The notes under the pieces are model-generated. The model did not search any database. It saw only the letters and a list, made by a program, of their open reading frames with translations, and was not told where the DNA came from. A program made the translations under genes and the position numbers. From Chloroflexota bacterium (GTDB lineage: Bacteria; Chloroflexota; Dehalococcoidia; SHYM01), in contig JACQGV010000021.1 in the NCBI GenBank assembly GCA_016199375.1, positions 1-6,453 of the forward strand: a DNA stretch of 6,453 bases, written 5' to 3'. Of the stretch, positions 1 through 5,256 are shown piece after piece (positions within the stretch are counted from its first letter, which is position 1; each line of letters opens with the position of its first letter).

Positions 1-694
1 CCTCCACGTAGTGGACGTAGGCCCCCTCGTCCACGATGATGAGGGTGCGCTCGAACTGGCCCATGTTCTCAGTGTTGATGCGGAAGTAGGCCTGCAGCGG
101 TATCTCCACCTTCACCCCGGGCGGGACGTAGATGAAGGAGCCGCCGGACCAGACCGCCGAGTTCAGGGCGGCCAGCTTGTTGTCGTCGGGCGGGATGACC
201 GTGGCCCAGTACTGCTTGAAGAGGTCCGGGTGTTCCTTCAGCGCCGTGTCGGTGGCGACGAAGATGACGCCCTGCTTCTTCAGGTCCTCACGGATGGAGT
301 GGTAGACCACCTCGGACTCGTACTGCGCCCCCACGCCGGCCAGGAACTTGCGCTCGGCCTCGGGGATGCCCAGCCGGTCGAAGGTGCGCTTGATGTCCGC
401 GGGCACCTCATCCCAGCTCTTCCCCTGCTTCTCCGACGCCTTCACGTAGTAGAAGATGTCGTCGAAGTTTATGCTCGAGAGGTCGCCGCCCCAGCGGGGG
501 AGCGGCTTGGACTGGAATATCTCCAGGCTCTTCAGCCGGAACTCCCGCATCCAGGCCGGCTCGTCCTTCAGGGCGGATATCTGGCTCACGATCGCGCTGT
601 CCAGGCCCTTCCCCGACTTGAAGGCGTAGCCCTCCTGGGAGTCGTGGAACCCCCACTTGTACTCGCCCTTTTCCAGAACGGGCGCAGTCGTCAT
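1..694 (-). CDS. sufB: SufB, Fe-S cluster assembly scaffold subunit (partial, N-terminal half)
   Basis: SufB is the scaffold subunit of the cytosolic SufBCD complex, on which new Fe-S clusters are built before transfer to apoproteins. I translated it by hand: an ATG at 694-692 opens an unbroken frame of 231 codons to the window edge, about half of the usual 465-490 residues. Family landmarks run in order: [15 protein letters not shown] (about 46-60), [20 protein letters not shown] (66-85), [20 protein letters not shown] (120-139), [20 protein letters not shown] (176-195) and [20 protein letters not shown] (212-231). The window ends just before the conserved GCTAP segment. AGGAGG lies seven bases before the ATG. 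The start overlaps the sufC stop (ATGA), so the two are probably translationally coupled. No frameshift is visible. Identity is very secure; the C-terminal half is unseen. Confidence 0.97.
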   Translation of the reverse strand, partial: MTTAPVLEKGEYKWGFHDSQEGYAFKSGKGLDSAIVSQISALKDEPAWMREFRLKSLEIFQSKPLPRWGGDLSSINFDDIFYYVKASEKQGKSWDEVPADIKRTFDRLGIPEAERKFLAGVGAQYESEVVYHSIREDLKKQGVIFVATDTALKEHPDLFKQYWATVIPPDDNKLAALNSAVWSGGSFIYVPPGVKVEIPLQAYFRINTENMGQFERTLIIVDEGAYVHYVE

Positions 695-1485
695 CTCGAC
701 GCCTCCTGCGGCAGTGCCGCTACTTCTTTCAGGATCCAGTCGTAGCCCTGGGCCTCAAGCTCCAGGGCCAGCTCGGGGCCGCCCGACTTCACGATGCGCC
801 CCTGGACCAGCACGTGGACAAACTGGGGCTTCACATAGTTCAACAGGCGCTGGTAGTGGGTGATGAGCATGATGCCCAGCGCGGGGTTCAGCAGGGTGTT
901 GATCCCCTCCGCCACCGTCTTCAGGGCGTCAATGTCAAGACCCGAGTCCGTCTCATCCAGGACTGCCAGCCTGGGCTCCAGGACGGCCATCTGGAGCATC
1001 TCCGCCCGCTTCTTCTCCCCGCCGGAGAAGCCCTCGTTGACGTAGCGGGCCGAGAAGGAGCGGTCCACCTTCAGCATGGTCATCTTGTCGCGCAGCAGGT
1101 TCCGGAAGTCCTTCACGGGCACCTCATGGCCCCGCACCGCGTTGAGGGCGTGGCGCAGGAAGTTCACCATAGTGACGCCGGGGATCGCCGTGGGGTACTG
1201 GAAAGCCAGAAAGAAGCCCCGGCGGGCCCGCTCGTCGGACTTCAGGCCCAGGACGCTCTGGCCCAGGTAGCGGATATCGCCCCTGGTAACCTGGTACTTG
1301 GGGTGGCCCATGATGGCGTTGGCCAGGGTGCTCTTCCCAGAGCCGTTGGGGCCCATGATGGCGTGGACCTCACCCTGCCTTACGGTCAGGTCAACACCCT
1401 TCAGTATCTCTTTGCCATCCACGCTTACGTGGAGTCCTTCGATCTGGAAGAGGGGCACCGCCCCGTTGCCGCCACTGGCTGTCAT
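691..1485 (-). CDS. sufC: SufC, ABC-type ATPase of the SUF Fe-S assembly complex
   Basis: SufC is the soluble ATPase that drives conformational change in SufBCD during Fe-S cluster assembly; it is not a transporter. From the ATG chosen here the protein has 264 residues, within the usual 245-265. It shows Walker [10 protein letters not shown] (45-53), Q-loop AFQYP (Q96), signature FSGGEKKR (153-160), Walker B LAVLDETD (174-181, with the SufC-typical DETDSGLD) and the H-loop histidine at 210. A GTG four codons upstream (1497) is in frame, but GAGGTGA at 1494-1500 overlaps that GTG and sits eight bases before the ATG, so the ATG at 1485 is the better start. The gene follows sufR by about 44 bases and overlaps sufB by four. 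Its order before sufB, and the absence of sufD between them, is one of several known SUF arrangements. Confidence 0.96.
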   Translation of the reverse strand: MTASGGNGAVPLFQIEGLHVSVDGKEILKGVDLTVRQGEVHAIMGPNGSGKSTLANAIMGHPKYQVTRGDIRYLGQSVLGLKSDERARRGFFLAFQYPTAIPGVTMVNFLRHALNAVRGHEVPVKDFRNLLRDKMTMLKVDRSFSARYVNEGFSGGEKKRAEMLQMAVLEPRLAVLDETDSGLDIDALKTVAEGINTLLNPALGIMLITHYQRLLNYVKPQFVHVLVQGRIVKSGGPELALELEAQGYDWILKEVAALPQEASR

Positions 1486-1493
1486 GAAGTCCG

Positions 1494-1500
1494 TCACCTC
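1494..1500 (-). promoter_or_regulatory. Shine-Dalgarno site that decides the sufC start
   Basis: On the minus strand this reads GAGGTGA, a perfect match to the anti-Shine-Dalgarno end of 16S rRNA, and lies eight bases before the ATG at 1485. The alternative GTG start at 1497 lies inside this site and has only a poor purine run before it. The same GAGGTGA string precedes the sufR start. Confidence 0.7.
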
Positions 1501-1529
1501 TGTATTTTGGGTGCGCTAGCCTGCCCGGC

Positions 1530-2201
1530 TTAGGTTGAACCGCTTGTTATCGGGTCCGCGGGCTGGGCCCGCCGCACCAGCAGGACGCAGCTACCCGCGC
1601 CTTCCACCTTGGTCATTTCCTTCACCACCGGGCGTCCGAGCAGGCTGTGGATGAACTCCGCATCCAGGGAGCAAAGCGCGTGCTGGCTAGTCGCCACCTG
1701 TTGGTAAGGGCAGTTATGCAGGCGGATACGATAGCCGTCGGGCGCCTCCTGGGCGTCCGCCGCGTAGTGCTCCTCGTTCAGGATCCGGGTCATCTCCTGG
1801 ACAGTGCGGTCGAAGTCCTTGCCCACCAGTTGACCCACGTACGGGGCCGCCTTGCTCCCCGCGATGCGCCCGATGACCAGCTCCACCAGGGACTTGCCGC
1901 TGGCCAGCTCTCGCAGCTCCTCGGGGCCCAGGTTGCTGACTTCCTGCATGAAACGCCCGGCCAGCCAGTCATACTCCCGCGGCAGCTGCTCTTGCCCCTG
2001 CTGGGTGAGGGAGTAGACATAGGACGGGCGCCCGACCCCGTGGTGGCTCTCGGCGAAGCGGACCAGGCCGTCCCGCTGGAGGATGTCCAGATGGCGGCGC
2101 ACCGTGGCCGGAGCCAGCTCCAGCTCCTTCGCCAGCTCTTCAACCGTGGCGCCGTCGCGCCGCTGGATGATCGTCAGGATTTGTGTGCGCCGCGTCTCCA
2201 C
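1530..2201 (-). CDS. sufR: SufR, Fe-S-sensing transcriptional repressor of the suf operon
   Basis: This is a 223-residue regulator beginning with GTG at 2201; GAGGTGA lies three bases upstream, leaving six bases between GAGG and the start. Residues about 1-70 form a DeoR/ArsR-like winged helix: the recognition-helix region is VEELAKELELAPATVRRHLDILQRDG in pieces between 20 and 45, followed by a wing near GVGRPSYVYSLT (55-66). The C-terminal half carries HNCPYQQVA, ALCSLD and GAGSCVLLV, with Cys164, Cys177 and Cys205 spaced C-X12-C-X27-C. This matches the cluster-binding cysteine pattern of SufR-family repressors as I recall it. The family represses suf transcription when it holds an Fe-S cluster and releases DNA when the cluster is lost or damaged. 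Its place as first gene ahead of sufC and sufB supports the call. Operator contact and cluster type are inferred. Confidence 0.9.
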   Translation of the reverse strand: METRRTQILTIIQRRDGATVEELAKELELAPATVRRHLDILQRDGLVRFAESHHGVGRPSYVYSLTQQGQEQLPREYDWLAGRFMQEVSNLGPEELRELASGKSLVELVIGRIAGSKAAPYVGQLVGKDFDRTVQEMTRILNEEHYAADAQEAPDGYRIRLHNCPYQQVATSQHALCSLDAEFIHSLLGRPVVKEMTKVEGAGSCVLLVRRAQPADPITSGST

Positions 2202-2262
2202 TGCTCACCTCAACCCCCTGCCGCCAGGTCTGGTGACCGGCTGGCCGGAGGCATCGCTTTTC

Positions 2263-2291
2263 ACTCTACCTGAAGTGGAGGGGATTGTCAA
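2263..2291 (-). promoter_or_regulatory. Sigma-70-type promoter of the sufR-sufC-sufB operon
   Basis: Read on the minus strand, a perfect -35 TTGACA (2291-2286) is followed by a 17-base spacer and -10 TAGAGT (2268-2263, four of six consensus bases). Transcription would begin near 2256, giving a leader of about 55 bases before the sufR GTG. It is the best promoter in the gap between the hydratase-family gene and sufR, and it points into the suf operon. Confidence 0.65.
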
Positions 2292-2304
2292 GCATTGTTT
2301 GCAA
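2285..2304. promoter_or_regulatory. Candidate SufR operator overlapping the -35 box
   Basis: A 20-base imperfect dyad of form TTGnnAAnnATnnTTnnCAA pairs six of ten positions. It covers the TTGACA -35 box of the suf promoter, where a bound repressor would block RNA polymerase. It is not the CAAC-N6-GTTG operator I recall for cyanobacterial SufR, and a dyad this weak can arise by chance in an AT-richer gap, so the call rests mainly on position. Confidence 0.3.
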
Positions 2305-2326
2305 TAAACGATACAAATACGGCATA

Positions 2327-2348
2327 CGGCAGGCAGACACACCTGCCG
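2327..2348 (-). terminator. Possible terminator after the hydratase-family gene
   Basis: A perfect 7-base inverted repeat, CGGCAGG and CCTGCCG, encloses an 8-base loop. It begins 21 bases after the stop codon of the minus-strand hydratase-family gene. The sequence that follows on the minus strand is T-rich but lacks a clean T run, so this could be a weak intrinsic terminator or just a hairpin insulating the suf promoter. Confidence 0.4.
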
Positions 2349-2369
2349 GCTCCGCCCGGATGCCCGGCG

Positions 2370-3182
2370 CTACTGGCCCTGAAAGCGGGGCTGGCGCTTC
2401 TCCACAAAGGAGCGGGGGCCCTCCACCGCGTCGTCCGTGGCCTGGGCCAGCAGCATCGCCTGCTGCGCCATGGTCAGGGCGGTGTCCAGGTCAGTATCCA
2501 GCCCCCGGTAGATGAGGCGCTTGAAAAGCTGGATGGATACGCCCGGCCCCTGGGCCAGCTCCTGGGCGAACTCGCGGGTGCGCTCCATCAGCTCGCCGTG
2601 CGGGACTACCCGGCTGACGTAGCCGAGCTGCAGGGCCTCCTGGGCGTCGAAGAGGCGGCTCGTCCAGAGTAGCTCGCAGGCCCGCGCCACGCCGACGATG
2701 CGGGGCAGGAAGTAGGCCCCGCCGTTGCCCGAGACCAGCCCCATGCGCGAGTATCCCTGGCCGAACTTGGCCTGGTCGCTGGCAAAGCGGATGTCCGCCA
2801 TGCTGGCCAGGTCCATGCCAGCCCCCACCGCGGGGCCGTTGACGGCGGCGATGAAGGGCTTGTCCAGGGTCTGCAGCGCCCGCGGGATGCGCTGGATGCT
2901 GTGCTCCAGCCACTTGCGGGAGCGCACCAGCCGCCCCAGGGTCCGCTCCTCGCTCTCCCGCCGCTCAGCGTCGCGGACGTTGCGGCCGGAGCAGAAGCCG
3001 CGGCCGGCGCCGGTGATGACCACCGCCCGCACGGCGTCGTTGACCTTGGCGTCCTCGATGGCCTCCAGCACGCCCGTGGTCATGTCGTCGCTCAGCGAGT
3101 TCAGCGACTCCGGGCGGTTCAGGGTGATGGTGGCGACGCCATCCGCCAGGCCGTAGAGCACGTCCTTATGGTTGAACTGCAT
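2370..3182 (-). CDS. Enoyl-CoA hydratase/isomerase (crotonase) family protein, atypical active site
   Basis: Crotonase-fold enzymes act on acyl-CoA thioesters (hydration, isomerisation, ring opening or cleavage). From the ATG at 3182 the protein has 270 residues, a normal length. It shows LNRPESLNSLS (21-31), the oxyanion-hole loop GRGFCSGRNV (60-69), NGPAVGAGMDLASMADIRFAS (115-135), AKFGQGYSRMGLVSGNGG (138-155) and YFLPRIVG (157-164). In the classical hydratase, glutamates occupy the positions aligned here with Asp124 (GAGMDLA) and Tyr144 (FGQGY); both are substituted, so simple crotonyl-CoA hydration is doubtful. Isomerases and PaaG/PaaB-like members vary at these positions. A TTG five codons upstream is open, but the GGGGGAG run just before the ATG favours the ATG. 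It is probably transcribed alone; no other fatty-acid or aromatic pathway gene is nearby. Substrate unknown. Confidence 0.9.
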   Translation of the reverse strand: MQFNHKDVLYGLADGVATITLNRPESLNSLSDDMTTGVLEAIEDAKVNDAVRAVVITGAGRGFCSGRNVRDAERRESEERTLGRLVRSRKWLEHSIQRIPRALQTLDKPFIAAVNGPAVGAGMDLASMADIRFASDQAKFGQGYSRMGLVSGNGGAYFLPRIVGVARACELLWTSRLFDAQEALQLGYVSRVVPHGELMERTREFAQELAQGPGVSIQLFKRLIYRGLDTDLDTALTMAQQAMLLAQATDDAVEGPRSFVEKRQPRFQGQ

Positions 3183-3191
3183 AGCTCCCCC

Positions 3192-3220
3192 TTTCAAACG
3201 GCCCGATTATAGCGTATAAA
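3192..3220 (+). promoter_or_regulatory. Candidate promoter of hicBA
   Basis: The plus strand has TATAAA at 3215-3220 (five of six -10 bases) with TTTCAA 17 bases upstream (three of six -35 bases). Transcription would begin about 30 bases before hicB. This -10 and the divergent TATAAT box form the arms of an exact inverted repeat, TTATA-GCG-TATAA at 3207-3219, so one protein bound there could control both directions. Confidence 0.4.
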
Positions 3221-3234
3221 GGTTTTGCGAAGAT
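3206..3234 (-). promoter_or_regulatory. Candidate promoter of the hydratase-family gene
   Basis: The minus strand has a perfect TATAAT at 3211-3206, placing the transcription start near 3199 and leaving a short leader with the purine-rich ribosome site. No good -35 lies 16-18 bases upstream (ATCTTC or similar), so the call rests on the -10 box and its position before the ATG at 3182. Confidence 0.45.
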
Positions 3235-3255
3235 GGGCAGCAGGAAGGGCGAGCC

Positions 3256-3459
3256 ATGAAGTTCAAGGTCATAGTCCACGAAGCCGCGGAGGGTGGCTAC
3301 TGGGCCGAGGTGCCGGCCATACCCGGCTGTGCCACCCAGGGCGACACCTTCGAAGAGTTGCTGAAAAACCTCTATGAAGCCATCGAGGGCTGCCTGTCTG
3401 TGGACGTGGAGAAGCCCAAGAGGACCACCAAGGATCGGGTGCTAGAGATTGCGGTATGA
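3256..3459 (+). CDS. hicB: HicB-family antitoxin (short, single-domain form)
   Basis: HicB binds and neutralises HicA, the toxin encoded next to it. The 67-residue protein has the partial-RNase-H HicB core: MKFKVIVHEAAEGGYWAEVPAIPGCATQGDT in pieces over 1-31, then TFEELLKNLYEAIEGCL (31-47). The motif Y/W-A-E-V-P-x-I-P-G-C is diagnostic. Residues 50-67 form a short charged tail (EKPKRTTKDRVLEIAV). There is no room for the C-terminal ribbon-helix-helix or helix-turn-helix domain that longer HicBs use to bind their promoter, so autoregulation, if any, works differently. The order hicB then hicA, with an ATGA overlap, is common and keeps the two in step. An AGGAAGGG purine run lies upstream of the ATG. 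Family identity is secure; activity as an antitoxin is inferred from the pair. Confidence 0.9.
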   Translation: MKFKVIVHEAAEGGYWAEVPAIPGCATQGDTFEELLKNLYEAIEGCLSVDVEKPKRTTKDRVLEIAV

Positions 3460-3665
3460 AGCCGGTCTCCGGCAGGGATTTCGCGAAGATTGTTGAGAGG
3501 CACGGCTGGAAGCTGCTGCGCATCCACGGTAGCCACCACATCTACGGTAAACCAGGACAAGTAGTGCGGCTCTCCATCCCAATCCACGGCAACAGGCCCC
3601 TGAAAACGGGCTTGCTGGCATATCTCGTGAAGTCGGCTGGGCTCCAAGAAAGCAACCTCCAATAA
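3456..3665 (+). CDS. hicA: HicA-family mRNA interferase toxin
   Basis: HicA is a small dsRBD-fold ribonuclease that cleaves mRNA and stops growth unless bound by HicB. The 69-residue product has the family pattern: KPVSGRDFAKIVERHGWKLLRI (2-23), the catalytic-histidine motif GSHHIY (25-30), a strand VVRLSIPIHGNRPLKTGLL (36-54) and an end helix. Both histidines of GSHH (27, 28) are present, so it looks intact rather than decayed. Its ATG overlaps the hicB stop, so its translation probably depends on hicB; no independent ribosome site is evident. The stop lies 25 bases before cbiA, making readthrough transcription into cbiA likely. The gene could be a genuine toxin or a domesticated remnant; sequence alone does not say which. 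Confidence 0.9.
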   Translation: MKPVSGRDFAKIVERHGWKLLRIHGSHHIYGKPGQVVRLSIPIHGNRPLKTGLLAYLVKSAGLQESNLQ

Positions 3666-3690
3666 CGGCGTCCCCCCTAGCTGCACCATC

Positions 3691-5256
3691 ATGCGCGCAC
3701 TCGTGATCGCGGGCGCCGCCAGCGGCGTCGGCAAGACCACCATCGCCAGCGGCGTCATGGGCGCCCTGCGCCGCCGCGGCCTGGCCGTGGCGCCCTTCAA
3801 GGCCGGCCCCGACTACATAGACCCCACCTACCACGCGGCCGCCTGCGGCGCGCCCTCGCGCAACCTGGACACCTGGCTCCTGCCCGCCGAGAACCTGGTC
3901 GCGCTCTTCCTGCGGGCCGCGTCCCGCGCCGACGTGGCCGTCGTCGAGGGCGTCATGGGGCTCTTCGACGGACGCTCCGGCGAGGACGAGGCGGGCTCCA
4001 CCGCCCACCTGGCCAAGCTGCTGGGCCTGCCGGTGGCGGTGGCCCTGGACGTGAGCGGCATGGCGCGCTCGGCGGCCGCCCAGGCCCTGGGCTACCAGCG
4101 CCTCGACCCCGCCCTGAAGGTCGCGGGCTTCATCCTGAACGGGGTGGCGGGCCCCGCCCACCTGGAGATGTGCGCCGGCCCTATCCAGACGGCGACCGGC
4201 CTGCCGGTGCTGGGGCACCTGCCCCGGCGCGAGGACCTGAGGCTGCCCGAGCGCCACCTGGGGCTGGTCCCCACCGTCGAGGGCCCGGCGGGCGCCGACT
4301 TCTTCGACCGCCTCGCCGAACAGGTGCGGCAGACGGTTGACCTGGACGGCCTGCTGGCCCTGGCCGGGGAGCCCCGGCCCGCCGTCGCGCCCAACGCTGG
4401 GCTTTTCCCCGCCGGGCCGCAGCCCCAGCGAGCGGCTATCGCCGTGGCCCAGGACCGCGCCTTCAGCTTCTACTACCAGGACAGCCTGGACCTGCTGGAG
4501 GCCTGGGGCGCCGAGCTGCTCCCCTTCAGCCCGCTGGAGGACTCGCGCCTCCCCGACGGGTGCTCAGGAGTCTACATCGGCGGCGGCTTCCCCGAGCTGT
4601 ACGCCGCCGAGCTGGCCGCCAACAGGGGGATGCTGGCCTCCCTGCGCGAGGCCGCCGCGCGGGGGACGCCCATCTACGGCGAGTGCGGAGGCCTGATGTA
4701 CCTGGGCGAGGGCATCACCGATTTCGAGGGGCGCCGCCATCATCTGGCGGGCCTGGTCCCCGCCTGGTCATCCATGGCGGAGCGCCGCCTGCACCTGGGC
4801 TACCGCACGGTGCGGGCGCGGGACGGCCACCACCTGCTGGAGCCGGGCCAGGAGACCCGCGGCCACGAGTTCCACTGGTCAGTGCTGGAGCGGGAGCCCG
4901 CGCCGGACGGCGCCGCCTACGACGTGCTGGAAGAAGGGGCCACCACCCCTCGGCAGGCCCAGGTAGGCCCCTCGGCAGGTTCGTCCTTCGACAGGCTCAG
5001 GACGAACGGTTTGCCATCCGCTCGTGGCCAGCCGCCCCAATCCGCTCGTGGCCAGCCCAGAGCCAGCCCTGAGCGGAGCCGAAGGGAACCACGAGCCCTC
5101 GCTATGCGACAGGCTCAAGGGCAGCGGGAGGCGAGGGTCGAGGGGTTCGTGCGGGGCAGCGTCGTCGCCTCCTACGTCCACCTGCACCTGGGCCGCGACC
5201 CGGCGCTGGCGCGGCGTTTCATTCAGGCGTGCGAGGGGTGGAGGACGCGATATTGA
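3691..5256 (+). CDS. cbiA: Cobyrinate a,c-diamide synthase (CbiA/CobB) carrying an in-frame repeat insertion
   Basis: This enzyme uses ATP and glutamine to amidate the a and c side chains of the corrin ring in cobalamin synthesis. The N-terminal synthetase domain has P-loop GAASGVGKTT (8-17), FKAGPDYIDPTYH (36-48) and EGVMGLFDG (86-94). The glutamine amidotransferase domain has YIGGGFPELYA (295-305), the cysteine nucleophile in YGECGG (Cys332), GHEFHWS (391-397) and the C-terminal VASYVHLH (492-499). Length is 521, against about 450-460 usual. The excess is residues about 418-481, rich in R, Q, S, P and A, encoded by palindromic and tandem repeats (4946-5130). Removing it joins YDVLEEG to VEGFVRGSV as in normal homologues. 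The start matches the family, but no ribosome site precedes it. It lies 25 bases after hicA and may share its transcript. A nickel-sirohydrochlorin (CfbB) role is less likely. Whether the enzyme tolerates the insert is unknown. Confidence 0.93.
   Translation: MRALVIAGAASGVGKTTIASGVMGALRRRGLAVAPFKAGPDYIDPTYHAAACGAPSRNLDTWLLPAENLVALFLRAASRADVAVVEGVMGLFDGRSGEDEAGSTAHLAKLLGLPVAVALDVSGMARSAAAQALGYQRLDPALKVAGFILNGVAGPAHLEMCAGPIQTATGLPVLGHLPRREDLRLPERHLGLVPTVEGPAGADFFDRLAEQVRQTVDLDGLLALAGEPRPAVAPNAGLFPAGPQPQRAAIAVAQDRAFSFYYQDSLDLLEAWGAELLPFSPLEDSRLPDGCSGVYIGGGFPELYAAELAANRGMLASLREAAARGTPIYGECGGLMYLGEGITDFEGRRHHLAGLVPAWSSMAERRLHLGYRTVRARDGHHLLEPGQETRGHEFHWSVLEREPAPDGAAYDVLEEGATTPRQAQVGPSAGSSFDRLRTNGLPSARGQPPQSARGQPRASPERSRREPRALAMRQAQGQREARVEGFVRGSVVASYVHLHLGRDPALARRFIQACEGWRTRY
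4979..5007. repeat. REP-like hairpin, CCTTCGACAGGCTCAGG core
   Basis: GTTCGTCCT (4979-4987) pairs perfectly with AGGACGAAC (4999-5007) around an 11-base loop. The core CCTTCGACAGGCTCAGG at 4985-5001 recurs as a diverged inverted copy at 5068-5085, and its CGACAGGCTCA part recurs exactly at 5107-5117. In the mRNA it would form a stable hairpin inside the cbiA coding region. Confidence 0.8.
5016..5057. repeat. Two 18-base direct repeats, period 24
   Basis: ATCCGCTCGTGGCCAGCC occurs at 5016-5033 and again at 5040-5057 without mismatch, 24 bases apart. Because 24 is a multiple of three, the repeat is translated in the same frame (SARGQP twice) and copy-number change here would not shift the cbiA frame. 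Confidence 0.85.
5093..5116. repeat. Two-tier hairpin at the end of the cbiA insertion
   Basis: Outer arms GAGCC (5093-5097) and GGCTC (5112-5116) enclose inner arms TCGC (5099-5102) and GCGA (5106-5109) around a TAT loop, with small bulges between the tiers. The right arm reuses the CGACAGGCTCA core of the upstream hairpin. Confidence 0.6.

Larger units (their letters stand above)
4946..5130. repeat. Palindromic/tandem repeat patch inserted within cbiA
   Basis: This stretch corresponds to the extra residues of CbiA. It holds two CCCCTCGGCAGG copies (4946-4957 and 4968-4979), a perfect 9-base stem with an 11-base loop (4979-5007), two 18-base direct repeats (5016-5033 and 5040-5057), an inverted relative of the CCTTCGAC..GCTCAGG core (5068-5085) and a final hairpin (5093-5116). 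Its reverse complement reads VRPEPVEG in one frame, a peptide familiar as a translation artefact of dispersed REP-like palindromes. No transposase or clear target duplication is visible; exact boundaries are uncertain by ten or so bases. Confidence 0.8.

Noticed and set aside
11..745. 244-codon plus-strand open frame
   Set aside because: It is antisense to sufB and sufC, whose protein motifs are unmistakable; long antisense frames are expected at this GC content.
814..1533. 239-codon plus-strand open frame
   Set aside because: It is antisense to sufC, with no recognisable domain and a composition typical of a shadow frame.
1647..2273. 208-codon plus-strand open frame
   Set aside because: It is antisense to sufR and shows no family motif.
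2317..2330. Tandem heptamer ATACGGC twice
   Set aside because: Two short copies only; no iteron array or other support for a function.
3442..4257. 271-codon minus-strand open frame
   Set aside because: It is antisense to hicA and cbiA, low complexity (A, G, R, Q rich), and conflicts with two confidently identified genes.
4979..5116. Hairpins in cbiA as an intrinsic terminator or CRISPR-like array
   Set aside because: There is no T tract after the stems, the coding frame continues through conserved C-terminal motifs, and the repeat spacing and copy number do not fit a CRISPR.
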